64,000 nucleotides of DNA from Duganella dendranthematis (GCF_012849375.1 NZ_CP051684.1:6324001-6388000), one strand, 5' to 3'. Shown: positions 25,658 to 34,598, numbered from the stretch's first letter. Translations and numbers: made by a program. The notes: a model not told the origin generated them from the sequence alone.

Positions 25658-26296
25658 ATGGACACGCGTACCTCTTTCAGCTCCATCTCTGTGCTCGTCG
25701 TCGACGACCATCCCCTGCTGCGCGCCGGCCTGGGGGAGGCCATCTCCAGCCAGCCCGATATGCGCGTTGTCGGGGAAGCCTGCAACGGCCGCGAGGCCGT
25801 GGACGCCTACACGCAGCTGCGGCCCGATGTCACCATTATGGACATCGCCATGCCGGAGCTGGACGGCGTGCAGGCGCTGCATGAGATACGGCGCGAGCAT
25901 AACAATGCCCGCGTCGTCATGCTGACCACCTACAAGGGCGACGCGCAGATTTTGCGCGCCGTGCAAGGTGGCGCCGCCGGTTTTCTGCTGAAGAGCACAC
26001 TGCGCAAGGATTTGCTGGACACGGTGCGCGGCGTCCATATGGGACAGCGCCGCATTCCGGCGGAGATTGCGATGGAACTGGCCCAGCACATGGGCCAGGG
26101 TCCGTTGAGCCCGCGCGAGATGGAAGTGTTGAATCTGGCGGCGAGCGGACATTCCAATCGCCGTATCGCCGAGCGCCTGACGATCTCCGAGGAAACCGTC
26201 AAGGCTCACATGAAGAACGTGCTGGCCAAGCTGGCCGCCAACGATCGCACCCACGCGGTAACGATCGCCCTCAAGCGCGGCATTATTTCAATTTAG
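25658..26296 (+). CDS. NarL/FixJ-type response regulator (REC-LuxR)
   Basis: A 212-residue DNA-binding response regulator. The receiver has the acidic pair VVDDHPLLR, phospho-acceptor Asp62 in TIMDIAMPELDG, switch Thr in VVMLTTYKGD and Lys in GFLLKSTLR. The LuxR HTH is LSPREMEVLNLAASGHSNRR, then ISEETVKAHMKNVLAKL. The start at 25658 is chosen from family length. There is no kinase next to it, so it is an orphan; its closest partner in the window by sequence is the regulator at 32.7-33.3 kb, next to a propeller histidine kinase. The stop overlaps the convergent DUF1275 stop. Confidence 0.92.
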   Translation: MDTRTSFSSISVLVVDDHPLLRAGLGEAISSQPDMRVVGEACNGREAVDAYTQLRPDVTIMDIAMPELDGVQALHEIRREHNNARVVMLTTYKGDAQILRAVQGGAAGFLLKSTLRKDLLDTVRGVHMGQRRIPAEIAMELAQHMGQGPLSPREMEVLNLAASGHSNRRIAERLTISEETVKAHMKNVLAKLAANDRTHAVTIALKRGIISI

Positions 26297-26949
26297 TCCC
26301 TGGCCGTCGCGGCCAGCGCCACCAGGATGGCGCACGGCAGCAGCAGCCCGTGGAAGCCGAACTGCACGAACGCCAGCGCGCCGCTCATGCAGCCGACCGC
26401 AAATGCAATCACCGGCCAGGTCAGCTTCTTGCAGCGGCCGATGGCGTCCGGGTCGCCCCGCATCGAATCCACCAGCTCGATCACCAGCCCGGTCACATTG
26501 CCCGTCATGACGGTAGTGGCCGAGGTTTTGCTCAACAACAGCTTGCCGTAGGCGTTCTGGATCGCCATCGCGCCGGCGCACAGGGAGCCGGTCAACAGCG
26601 TCAGTGGCGCCGAGGCTTCCACGATCGGCGCCGCCTGCCAGGCGCAGATCACCGTTGCGATCATCATGAACAGCTGAAACAGGAAGCTGTTGCGCAGCGT
26701 CTTGCTACCGCTGCGGTCCCAATGCACAATCGCCAGCCGCGCCATGGCGACAAACAGAATAAACACCGGGAACACTAGCAGCTTGATGCCGATGGCTTGC
26801 GAAGGCTCGATCACGGCACGGCCGATCAGCACAAAGTTGCCTGTCACGTGGGCCGTGAACAGGCCAAACAGGCCGACAAAGCCCAGCGTGTCGACGTAGC
26901 CGGCCAAAAATCCGAGCGCCACGCCTTGTTTAGTATCACCGCGTTCCAT
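26293..26949 (-). CDS. DUF1275 (YoaK-type) membrane protein
   Basis: A 218-residue protein with about six membrane segments. The opening GFLAGYVDTLGFVGLFGLFT followed by AHVTGNFVLIG is the recognisable DUF1275 signature, and SATTVMTGNVTGLVIEL is the second internal repeat. The family has no firm function; some members are called transporters. Its start overlaps the end of the DoxX gene by 14 bp, making it the last gene of the XapX/amidohydrolase/DoxX/DUF1275 operon. Confidence 0.88.
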   Translation of the reverse strand: MERGDTKQGVALGFLAGYVDTLGFVGLFGLFTAHVTGNFVLIGRAVIEPSQAIGIKLLVFPVFILFVAMARLAIVHWDRSGSKTLRNSFLFQLFMMIATVICAWQAAPIVEASAPLTLLTGSLCAGAMAIQNAYGKLLLSKTSATTVMTGNVTGLVIELVDSMRGDPDAIGRCKKLTWPVIAFAVGCMSGALAFVQFGFHGLLLPCAILVALAATARD

Positions 26950-27328
26950 TACTACCTTTCTTGAAATCGAGCCAGGCCACCAGCAGGAAAGCGCCGGTCA
27001 GCCCCACATGCTCGAAAAAACTATTCGCCGCCATGAAGCGCTCCTGGCCACCCATCTCCCAGAAGCGGTTGGCGACGAAGCTGGCCATCAGCGTAAAAAC
27101 GCCGAGGAAGCCTGCACCGAGCCAGCGATACACGCCGGCGATGATGGCCACCGACGCGCCCAGCTCCAGCGCGATCACCAGCGCCGCCAGCGGCGCCGCC
27201 GGCGACAGGCCGAAATGCTGCATCTCGCCGATGGCCGAATTAAAATCCATCAGCTTGTTGATGCCGCCTTGCAGATAGGCGGCACACAACAGCAGCAGAA
27301 AGAATCGCTCGATCCACTGCGAGCGCAT
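26936..27328 (-). CDS. DoxX-family membrane protein
   Basis: A 130-residue protein with four predicted membrane helices. The start is set at 27328 (MRSQWIERFFLLL), which overlaps the amidohydrolase stop by one base (TGATG). The longer upstream frame has no membrane or family character. The DoxX pattern is visible in the first helix and loop (YLQGGINKLMDFNSAIGEMQ) and in the ALELGASVAIIAG and FFEHVGLTGAFLLVA helices. DoxX-like proteins are small inner-membrane proteins linked in some species to quinone, thiosulfate or oxidative-stress functions. Here it belongs to the amidohydrolase operon. Confidence 0.85.
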   Translation of the reverse strand: MRSQWIERFFLLLLCAAYLQGGINKLMDFNSAIGEMQHFGLSPAAPLAALVIALELGASVAIIAGVYRWLGAGFLGVFTLMASFVANRFWEMGGQERFMAANSFFEHVGLTGAFLLVAWLDFKKGSNGTR

Positions 27329-29256
27329 CAGACCGCCCAGCAGGCGCAACCCAGCGCGCCCCAGAAGCTCTTCAGGTCCGACACCGGCGCCTTGCTGCCC
27401 CACGAGTTGGCGTGCTGGTGGCCGTGCACATTGCAGTTGTTGGCGCAACCGCAGGCGGCGGCCTGCTGCTCGCGTTCACGCTTCTGTTTCAGCTGGCGCT
27501 GTTCCAGTTCCTTCAGCGCGGCGCGGCTGGTGCCCTGCTTCTCGCCCCAGCCGGCGTAGCCGCCGAAACGGCGTACCGGCGACCAGTCCGGCATGGCCGG
27601 TGGCGGCGGCAGGTCATGGCTGGCGAAGGCGCCGGCCGCGTAGACGATGTTACCGCCGACGATGGTCAGCTCCGAGCTCAGATCCCAGATTTCGCTTTCG
27701 GCGCAGGCGTAGAAATCCTTGTCCGGCACGATCATGTCGGCCAGCTGGCCCACTTCGATGCGGCCCTTCTTGCCTTCTTCGTTGGAGAACCAGGTGGTGT
27801 TCTCGGTCCACATGCGCAGCGCCGCCTCGCGGTCCAGACAATTGGCGCGCGGGTACAGCTGCGCGCCGCTGACGGTTTTACCGGTGATCATCCAGGCCAG
27901 CGAGACCCAGGGATTGTACGAGGCCACGCGGGTGGCGTCGGTGCCGGCGGAGGTTTTCACGCCGGCGTCGATGATCTTCCTGATCGGCGGCGTGGCTTCG
28001 GCGGCGCCGTGACCATAGCGCTCGATGAAGTATTCACCCTGGTAGGCCATGCGGTGCTGCACGGCGATGCCGCCGCCCAGCGCGGCGATGCGGTCGATCG
28101 ACTGGTCCGAGATGGTTTCGGCATGGTCGAAGAACCAGTTCAGGCCTTCCAGAGGAATGTCCTGGTTGACGCGTTCAAACACGTCCAGCGCGCGGCTGAT
28201 GGTTTCGTCGTAGGTGGCGTGCATGCGCCATGGCCAGCGGTTCTGCGCCAGCACGCGCACCACGCCTTCCAGGTCGTCTTCCATCGATTCCGGCATGTCC
28301 GGGCGCGGCTGGCGGAAGTCCTCGAAGTCGGCGGCCGAGAAGGTCAGCATTTCGCCGGCGCCGTTGTGGCGGAAGTAGTCGTCGCCCTGCTGGTACTTGA
28401 CGCTCTGCGTCCAGTTCAGGAAGTCTTCCTTCTCCTGCTTGGGCTTCTGCGTGAACAGGTTGTAGGCCATGCGCACCGTCAGCTGCTTGGCGTCCGACAG
28501 CTGCTGCACCACCTGGTAGTCTTCCGGGTAGTTCTGGAAGCCACCGCCGGCGTCGATCACGCCGGTCACGCCAAGCCGATTCAGTTCGCGCATGAAGTGG
28601 CGGGTCGAGTTGACCTGATACTCCAGCGGCAGTTTCGGCCCCTTGGCCAGCGTGGCGTACAGGATCGCGGCGTTCGGCTTGGCCAGCAGCAGGCCATTGG
28701 GATTGCCATTTGCGTCACGCAGGATCTGTCCGCCCTGCGGCTCCGGCGTGTCCTTGGTGTAGCCGACGGCGCGCAGCGCGGCGCCGTTCAGCAGCGCGCG
28801 GTCGTACAGGTGCAGGATGAACACCGGCGTGTCCGGCGCCACCGCATTCAGTTCCTCGATGGTCGGCAGGCGCTTCTCGGCAAACTGGTGTTCGGTGAAG
28901 CCGCCCACCACGCGCACCCACTGCGGCGCCGGCGTGATCGCCACTTGCGCCTTCAGCATGGCCATGGCGTCGGCCAGCGAACGCACGCCATCCCAGCGCA
29001 GCTCCAGATTGAAATTCAGGCCGCCACGGATGATGTGGCAGTGGTTGTCGATCAGGCCGGGCAGCACGCGCTTGCCATGCAGGTCGATGATCTTGGTATT
29101 CGGTCCGGCCAGCGCCATCACCTCGTTGGCGCGGCCGACGGCGGTGAACTTGCCATCCTTAATGGCGACTGCCTCGGCGTGCGGGTTGCTGCGGTCCAGG
29201 GTGGTGAACAGGCCGCGGTGCAGGATCAGGTCAGGGGTGCTGTGGGTTTGGGTCAT
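27328..29256 (-). CDS. Amidohydrolase family 3 protein (YtcJ-like) with Cys/His-rich tail
   Basis: A 642-residue protein. It has the N-terminal composite beta-sandwich (DLILHRGLFTTLDRSNPHAE), the metal-binding HxH in LIDNHCHIIRGG, catalytic-site segments WRMHATYDETI, NWFFDHAE and SAGTDATR, and the C-terminal VGQLADMIVPDKDF that closes amidohydrolase barrels. Family members hydrolyse amides, formamides or exocyclic bonds. The last 60 residues are unusual: a Lys/Arg/Gln-rich helix followed by a Cys/His cluster (CGCANNCNVHGHQHA) and a final Cys pair, which could bind metal. No signal peptide. XapX is immediately upstream with no gap, and DoxX and DUF1275 overlap downstream. Confidence 0.9.
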   Translation of the reverse strand: MTQTHSTPDLILHRGLFTTLDRSNPHAEAVAIKDGKFTAVGRANEVMALAGPNTKIIDLHGKRVLPGLIDNHCHIIRGGLNFNLELRWDGVRSLADAMAMLKAQVAITPAPQWVRVVGGFTEHQFAEKRLPTIEELNAVAPDTPVFILHLYDRALLNGAALRAVGYTKDTPEPQGGQILRDANGNPNGLLLAKPNAAILYATLAKGPKLPLEYQVNSTRHFMRELNRLGVTGVIDAGGGFQNYPEDYQVVQQLSDAKQLTVRMAYNLFTQKPKQEKEDFLNWTQSVKYQQGDDYFRHNGAGEMLTFSAADFEDFRQPRPDMPESMEDDLEGVVRVLAQNRWPWRMHATYDETISRALDVFERVNQDIPLEGLNWFFDHAETISDQSIDRIAALGGGIAVQHRMAYQGEYFIERYGHGAAEATPPIRKIIDAGVKTSAGTDATRVASYNPWVSLAWMITGKTVSGAQLYPRANCLDREAALRMWTENTTWFSNEEGKKGRIEVGQLADMIVPDKDFYACAESEIWDLSSELTIVGGNIVYAAGAFASHDLPPPPAMPDWSPVRRFGGYAGWGEKQGTSRAALKELEQRQLKQKREREQQAAACGCANNCNVHGHQHANSWGSKAPVSDLKSFWGALGCACWAV

Positions 29257-29520
29257 TTAAGTGCTCCGGGTTTCATCAGACTTTTGTGCGGATGGCAGTT
29301 GGCCAAAACAATGCGGCTTGACGTGGTCTTCGATCCACGATACTTTCGGCGCGTCCTTTTGCCACAAGGGGCGCAGCAGCGGCGGCAGTTGTTCACCGAG
29401 CAGGATGCCGAGCAGGCCAACCAGCGCAATGACTGGCGGCGCCGGCGATCGCACATTCAGAAAGCCATAAAGGAGGCCAACCAGCAAGCCAACGGCCAGC
29501 GATACAATATAAATTTTCAT
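29257..29520 (-). CDS. XapX domain protein
   Basis: An 87-residue protein with two membrane helices. The family signature is clear: LAVGLLVGLLYGFLNVRSPA (turn with RSPAPP) and VIALVGLLGILLGEQ. The C-terminal tail includes a Cys/His-bearing region (HVKPHCFG). XapX proteins are small and widespread beside amidohydrolase or cytosine-deaminase-like genes; their function is unknown. The TAA stop directly abuts the amidohydrolase ATG, so the two are almost certainly cotranscribed and coupled. Confidence 0.88.
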   Translation of the reverse strand: MKIYIVSLAVGLLVGLLYGFLNVRSPAPPVIALVGLLGILLGEQLPPLLRPLWQKDAPKVSWIEDHVKPHCFGQLPSAQKSDETRST

Positions 29521-29683
29521 GATTTAGCGAAGCTCCGGTAATTTTAAACGTGCGCATAGTGTAGTCATGTCTCCCCCCACCGGCATCACCGGGATTGATT
29601 GACAATTCCCCCCTCTTTTGGGAGGGACTGGCTTGCACCTGGATAGATGCTAAAATCCTCAAATTCCCAGAACCTCTCACCCT

Positions 29684-32600
29684 ATGACGACTGCACGCGC
29701 TTCCCTGCTCCTGCATGCCGCCTTCGCCGCCTTTTGCGGCCTGCTTTTGTGCGCCCCGCCGCCGGCGCTGGCGCAGCAACCGCCGGCACGCCTGCTGGAA
29801 CAGTTCACTCACACCTCCTGGGGTGCGCTCGATAGCGCGCCGGTCGACATCCTCAGCATCGCCCAGACCAGCGATGGCTGGCTATGGCTGGCCGCCGGCA
29901 CCGGCTTGTACCGCTTCGATGGCAAGCGCTATGAACGGGTCGACAGCGTTGAAGGCCACGCGCTGCTGTCGTCCAATGTGCGCACGCTGTACGCGCCGCC
30001 GGAAGGCGGCTTGTGGGTTGGCTACCGCATTGGCGGCGGCATCAGCTACTTCAGCCGCAATCAGGCGCGTCACTTCGCCGCCGGCCAGGGCTTGCCGTCT
30101 GGCGCCATCACCAGCATTGCACGCGCACCGGACGGCGTGCTGTGGATCTCCGCGCGCGACGGCCTGGCGCGGCTGGACGGCGACCATTTCGTCACCATCG
30201 GCGCCGACTTCGGCCTGCCGGCGCGGCGTGCGCGCCAGGTGCTGTTCGATCGCGGCGGGCGCCAGTGGGTCGCCATGCAGGGCGGGATCTTCAGCCGCAC
30301 CGACAGCCGCGCGCAGTTCATGCCGGCCTGGCCGCACGGGGATTTGAGCGGCATGGCGCTGGCGCCGGATGGCAGCGTGTGGGCGTCCGACATCGACAGC
30401 TACTACCGCCTGCAAGCGGAAGCGCCATCTGGGGACGGTGGTGCGCGGCCGGCGCTACAGGGTAACAATATGTACTTCGACCGCGAAGGCAACCAGTGGA
30501 TCTTCCGCGCCGGCGGCCTGGAACGCCGCAACGCCGGCAGCAGCGAGTCGCAACGGCAGGATCTGAGCGGCGGCCTGCCGCAAAGCTTTTTCCAGGACCG
30601 CGAAGGCAATGTGTGGATCGGCACCTCGGCGGGCCTGAACCGCTTCCGTCATAACCGGTTGTTGACGCTACCGCTGCAAATGGTGTTCAACCATCCGGCG
30701 ATTGCGCCGGTGACCGGCGGCGGCGTCTGGGCCGGCGACCGTATCGGCGCGCTGCGCGTGCTGGGGCCCGAGGGTGAAAAGCGCAGCGTGCTGTCCGGCC
30801 ACATCTCCGCGCTGTACCGCGACCCGGACGGCGTACTCTGGGCCGGCAACGACGATGAAGTGTGGAGCGTGGAAGGCGGCCGGGTGGAACGCTATCCGCT
30901 GCCGCCTGAGGCCAAGAGTTATGAGGTGCAGGCGATGAGCCGCGCCAGCGGCGGCGGCATGTGGGTATCAGTGGTGCGCGAGGGCTTGTACCTGCTCAAG
31001 GACGGCCAGTGGCGCCGCCAGCCGGCGCTGCCGCTGTCCACGCCTGGGATGGGCGACCAGTTCCCCACCTCGCTGGAAACCGGCAGTGACGGTGCGCTGT
31101 GGGCCGGCTACATTCGCAACTACATCGTGCGCCTGGCCGACGGCAAAGTCGATATCTATAGCGCCGACCAAGGACTGGACCTGGGCCACGTGCTGACCCT
31201 ACACCGCAGCGGCACGCAGCTGTGGGCCGGCGGCGAACGTGGCGTGGCCTGGTTTGACGGCCAGCGCTTCGCCACCCTGCACGGCTTGCGCGGCGAGATC
31301 TTCCGCGGCGTGTCCGGCATCACCCGCAGCGAGCAGGGCGACCTGTGGCTGTTCGGCACCGAAGGCCTGAGCCGCATCACCGCCGCGCAGGTAGCGCGGG
31401 CCATGAGCACACCGGGCTATGAAGTGGAATACGAACGCTTCGACGCCCACGACGGCCTGCTGGGCGCCGCCTCGCAACTGCGGCCGATGCCGTCGCTGGT
31501 GATGGGCGACGACGGCCTGCTGTGGATGGCCACCGCCAATCGCATCAACTGGATCAATCCGGCCCACATCACGCGCAACCCGGTGCCGCCGGCGGTGCTG
31601 GTGCAGGACATCGCGGTCGGCGAGCAGCGTTACAGTCCCCTTCCCGGCCTGGTGCTGCCCAAGTCGACCAGCAACCTGCGCATCGACTACACGGCGCTGA
31701 GCCTGAGCATTCCGGAGCGGGTGCGCTTCCGCTATCGGCTCGACGGCGTCGACACCGAGTGGCAGGACCCGGGCGCGCGCCGCCAAGCCTTCTACACCAA
31801 TCTCGATCCTGGCGAGTACCGCTTCCGCGTGATGGCGGCCAACGAAGACGGCGTGTGGAATCCGCAGGAGGCGCAACTGGGCTTCAGCATTCCGCCCACC
31901 TTCGTGGAAACCGCCTGGTTCAAGCTGCTGTGCGTGCTGGCGCTGGCGGCGCTGCTATGGGTGGTGTACCGCCTGCGCCTGCGACACGTCACCCGCCAGC
32001 TGCGCACGCGGCTAGAGGACCGCGCCGACGAGCGCGAACGCATCGCCCGCACGCTGCACGACACATTCCTGCAAAGCGTGCAAGGGCTGATGCTGCGCGT
32101 GCAAACGCTGCTCAAGCGGTTGCCGCCCGACGGCGAGGCCTATCAACTGGTGGAGAAGATCCTCAACCAGGCCGACCAGGTGCTGGCCGAAGGCCGCAAC
32201 CAGGTGCGCGGCCTGCGCAGCGTGCCGCACCTCGACGACCTGCCGCACATGTTCGGCGAACTGGGACAGCACCTGCGCGAAGAACACGCGGCTGACTTTG
32301 CGCTGATCGTCACCGGCCAACAGGCCACATTGACCGAGTCCGCGCGCGAGCACCTGTACCATATTGGCCGTGAAGCGCTGCTGAACGCCTTCCGCCACTC
32401 CGGCGCCAGCCGCATCGAGCTGGAACTGGGCTATGCGGCCGAACACTTCACGCTGGTGGTGCGCGACGATGGCCGTGGCATTGATGAAAAGGTGCTGGCG
32501 GCCGGCGAACTGCCCGGCCACTGGGGCCTGATCGGCATGCGCGAACGGGCGATGAAAATCGATGCGGCGCTGGATTTGTGGTGCCGTCCCGGCATGGGCA

Positions 32601-32689
32601 CGGTGGCGCAGGTCAGCGCGCCGGGAGCGGCCGTCTATGAACGCAAGCCGGGCGCGCTGCGGCGCTGGCTGATGCGCGAGGCCGCGTAG
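29684..32689 (+). CDS. Hybrid-less sensor histidine kinase with two-component-regulator propeller (Reg_prop/Y_Y_Y/HisKA_3)
   Basis: A 1001-residue inner-membrane kinase. It has a signal peptide (cleavage near ALAQ), then a large periplasmic beta-propeller built of repeated units with W-D/G-LW-G patterns (TSDGWLWLAAGTGLYRFDG, then EGGLWVGY, DGVLWISARDGLARLDG and others), and a Y_Y_Y domain ending near PGEYRFRVMAANEDGVW. One transmembrane helix lies at about 747-768. The HisKA_3 helix carries ERERIARTLHDTFLQS with His792, and the NarX-type ATPase has REALLNAFRHSGAS, DDGRGI and GLIGMRERA. It probably signals to the NarL-type regulator encoded convergently just downstream (8 bp between stops). 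The ligand of the propeller is unknown, often a glycan or other periplasmic compound. Confidence 0.93.
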   Translation: MTTARASLLLHAAFAAFCGLLLCAPPPALAQQPPARLLEQFTHTSWGALDSAPVDILSIAQTSDGWLWLAAGTGLYRFDGKRYERVDSVEGHALLSSNVRTLYAPPEGGLWVGYRIGGGISYFSRNQARHFAAGQGLPSGAITSIARAPDGVLWISARDGLARLDGDHFVTIGADFGLPARRARQVLFDRGGRQWVAMQGGIFSRTDSRAQFMPAWPHGDLSGMALAPDGSVWASDIDSYYRLQAEAPSGDGGARPALQGNNMYFDREGNQWIFRAGGLERRNAGSSESQRQDLSGGLPQSFFQDREGNVWIGTSAGLNRFRHNRLLTLPLQMVFNHPAIAPVTGGGVWAGDRIGALRVLGPEGEKRSVLSGHISALYRDPDGVLWAGNDDEVWSVEGGRVERYPLPPEAKSYEVQAMSRASGGGMWVSVVREGLYLLKDGQWRRQPALPLSTPGMGDQFPTSLETGSDGALWAGYIRNYIVRLADGKVDIYSADQGLDLGHVLTLHRSGTQLWAGGERGVAWFDGQRFATLHGLRGEIFRGVSGITRSEQGDLWLFGTEGLSRITAAQVARAMSTPGYEVEYERFDAHDGLLGAASQLRPMPSLVMGDDGLLWMATANRINWINPAHITRNPVPPAVLVQDIAVGEQRYSPLPGLVLPKSTSNLRIDYTALSLSIPERVRFRYRLDGVDTEWQDPGARRQAFYTNLDPGEYRFRVMAANEDGVWNPQEAQLGFSIPPTFVETAWFKLLCVLALAALLWVVYRLRLRHVTRQLRTRLEDRADERERIARTLHDTFLQSVQGLMLRVQTLLKRLPPDGEAYQLVEKILNQADQVLAEGRNQVRGLRSVPHLDDLPHMFGELGQHLREEHAADFALIVTGQQATLTESAREHLYHIGREALLNAFRHSGASRIELELGYAAEHFTLVVRDDGRGIDEKVLAAGELPGHWGLIGMRERAMKIDAALDLWCRPGMGTVAQVSAPGAAVYERKPGALRRWLMREAA

Positions 32690-32697
32690 TTATTGGA

Positions 32698-33342
32698 TTA
32701 CTGGATCACGCCGCAGGAATGCAGGTCCAGGATGCCGCGTTCGATGGCCAGCGTGACCGCGTGCGTGCGGTCGCTGGCATTCAGCTTGGCCAGGATGCTT
32801 TTCATGTGCACCTTGACGGTTTCTTCTGAAATCGCCAGATGCATGCCGATGCGCTTGTTGCTCTGGCCTCCGGCCACCAGCTGCAGCACCTCGGTCTCCC
32901 GTTTGCTCAACGCCCCTTCGTGCCAGTGTTCTGCGATGCCGCTGGCCACCGCCGCCGGAATGCTGCGGCGGCCCTGGTGCACGGTGCGAATCGTCGCCAG
33001 CAGCTCCTTGCGCAGCATGCTCTTGAGAAGATAGCCGGCGGCGCCGGCGGCGATGGCGCGCTGCGCCAGTACGTCGCCCTCGTAGGTTGTCAGCACCACG
33101 ATGCGGGCGTTGGGAAATTCCTTGCGGATGGCGATGGTGGCGTCGATGCCGTTCATGTCCGGCATCTGGATGTCCATCAGCGTGACGTCAGGCTGCAGGC
33201 GGCGGTAAGCCTCCACGGCTTGCACGCCGTTGGTGGCCTCCTCCAGCAGCTGCATGTCTTCCTCGTCGGCGATCACGCTGGCTATGCCTTCGCGGAACAT
33301 CGGGTGGTCGTCCACGCTCAGGATCTTGATCGGGGCATTCAT
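32698..33342 (-). CDS. NarL/FixJ-type response regulator, probable partner of the propeller kinase
   Basis: A 214-residue regulator starting at MNAPIKILSVDDHP (an upstream ATG at 33357 would add five residues). The receiver is complete: SVDDHPMFR, phospho-acceptor Asp57 in TLMDIQMPDMNG, switch Thr in VVLTTYEGD and Lys in GYLLKSMLR. The LuxR HTH is LSKRETEVLQLVAGGQSNKR and ISEETVKVHMKSILAKL. It closely resembles the regulator at 25.7-26.3 kb across both domains, which suggests an old duplication. It is convergent with the kinase gene and divergent from the atypical regulator at 33.5 kb (174 bp between the starts). Confidence 0.92.
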   Translation of the reverse strand: MNAPIKILSVDDHPMFREGIASVIADEEDMQLLEEATNGVQAVEAYRRLQPDVTLMDIQMPDMNGIDATIAIRKEFPNARIVVLTTYEGDVLAQRAIAAGAAGYLLKSMLRKELLATIRTVHQGRRSIPAAVASGIAEHWHEGALSKRETEVLQLVAGGQSNKRIGMHLAISEETVKVHMKSILAKLNASDRTHAVTLAIERGILDLHSCGVIQ

Positions 33343-33516
33343 TGGCGTCTCGTACATCGTGGATGAAATTCTGGCTTCTAGCGTAAGGATGCCACAGGCG
33401 CAAGGGTCTGGCTATACCTCCATCTAGGGATGGCCATCCTCCCGGATCGGGGCGTGGCAAACGCGCTGGAAAAGCTTAATCTTCTAGTCACCAGTTTTTC
33501 AATTTAGGAGAGTGAC

Positions 33517-34212
33517 ATGCGAGTGGATACCCGATCCTGGCCTCAGTCCGCCGTCGGCGGCACCGGTAACACCAACGGCATCGTCCAGCAAGGCGATAAA
33601 GTCCATGTGCTGATCGCACATGCGGACCCGATCGTCAACGCCGGCCTGGCCGCCCTTTTGGGCGCCAACAGCGATATGCAGATCACCGTTGCCAGCAGCG
33701 AGGCGGCCAGCCTTGGCGGCGCCGACGTGATCGTCCTCGATCACCGCAACGGCCTGGAACACATGCGCCGCGCCGCCAACGCCCACCACGGCGACAGCCA
33801 GCCGCGCGTGCTGATCGTGACCCAGCTGGAACGCGAATGGGAAGTGCGTACCGCGATGATGGCGGGCGTGCACGGCTACCTGCTGCAAAACTCGGATGCG
33901 GAACAACTGCTGACCGCCGTGCGCACCCTGAGCCGCGGCATGCGCTACCTGAGCGCGGACCTGAGCCGCTGCGTGGCCGACAGCTTTACCCGCATCGGCC
34001 TGACCAGCCGAGAGACCGACGTGCTGCAGCTGCTGGCCCAGGGCCAGTGCAACAAGTCGATCGCGCGTGAGCTGGGCATCGGCGTCGGCACCGTCAAGAC
34101 CCACGTCAAAGGCCTGTTTGACAAGCTTGGTGCGACGGCACGCACCCACGCCGTGGTCCTTGCCACCCGGCGCGGCCTGGTGGGCGATTCGGCCGCCACG
34201 CCAGCGCACTAA
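33517..34212 (+). CDS. LuxR-type regulator with a degenerate receiver domain
   Basis: A 231-residue protein with a good ribosome-binding site (AGGAGAG). The C-terminal LuxR HTH is canonical (LTSRETDVLQLLAQGQCNKS, then VGTVKTHVKGLFDKLGATAR). The receiver keeps an Asp at the phospho-acceptor place (VIVLDHRNG, Asp75), but the acidic pair is reduced to a single Asp (IAHADP, Asp37), and the invariant switch Lys is Gln (GYLLQNSDAEQ). It may therefore work without phosphorylation or be a partner for another regulator. About 28 N-terminal residues precede the receiver and look unstructured. No kinase is directly adjacent in cis. Confidence 0.88.
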   Translation: MRVDTRSWPQSAVGGTGNTNGIVQQGDKVHVLIAHADPIVNAGLAALLGANSDMQITVASSEAASLGGADVIVLDHRNGLEHMRRAANAHHGDSQPRVLIVTQLEREWEVRTAMMAGVHGYLLQNSDAEQLLTAVRTLSRGMRYLSADLSRCVADSFTRIGLTSRETDVLQLLAQGQCNKSIARELGIGVGTVKTHVKGLFDKLGATARTHAVVLATRRGLVGDSAATPAH

Positions 34213-34239
34213 CGCATTAACCGTTGTCTAATATGGCAG

Positions 34240-34261
34240 ATCCCCTGTAAAATCAGGGGAT
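34240..34261 (+). terminator. 8-bp perfect hairpin between the LuxR-type regulator and the His/Cys small protein
   Basis: ATCCCCTG (34240-34247) pairs with CAGGGGAT (34254-34261) around a six-base TAAAAT loop. No T tract follows, so it is at best a weak terminator for the regulator gene. It overlaps the first possible ATG (34260) of the next gene, which would hide that start and its AGGGG sequence. Confidence 0.5.
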
Positions 34262-34280
34262 GCATGCCCCGACCATCACC

Positions 34281-34598
34281 ATGAGCACTCCACATCGCCA
34301 GACGCGTTATCAACGCGTCATGATGTTCTTCGTGCTGATGTTCCTGGCGCTGCAGCTGATCGGCGCGAGTTCGCATACCCACGCCTACACCGATCATGAG
34401 CCGGATTGCGCGGCCTGCTCGGTGGTTCATCTGCCTGCCGGCGGCGTACCGCCCGCCACCTTGCTGGTGGCCCCGGTCGCACTGCAAGGCGGCAGCCTGC
34501 CGGTGCTGGCGCCACGCACCGTGGTGCGCGCCGCGCAAACCAGCTACCTCACGCCACCATCTCACGCGCCGCCCGGCGTTGCTGTTTTCTCCATCTGA
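34281..34598 (+). CDS. Small exported His/Cys protein (DUF2946-like), upstream of a TonB receptor
   Basis: A 105-residue protein if started at 34281; the ATG at 34260 adds seven residues but sits inside a hairpin. It has one N-terminal hydrophobic helix (VMMFFVLMFLALQLIGASS) followed by a metal-ligand-like cluster, HTHAYTDHEPDCAACSVVH, and a Pro/Ala-rich remainder. This is the pattern of DUF2946-type small proteins found beside TonB receptors and copper or other metal genes. It lies 78 bp before the TonB receptor and may be a periplasmic metal-binding accessory. Function and exact start are uncertain. Confidence 0.6.
   Translation: MSTPHRQTRYQRVMMFFVLMFLALQLIGASSHTHAYTDHEPDCAACSVVHLPAGGVPPATLLVAPVALQGGSLPVLAPRTVVRAAQTSYLTPPSHAPPGVAVFSI

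Noticed and set aside
29595..29625. C-run/G-run hairpin before the propeller kinase as a riboswitch or terminator
   Set aside because: The stem is only about five base pairs with alternative registers, and there is no further conserved structure.
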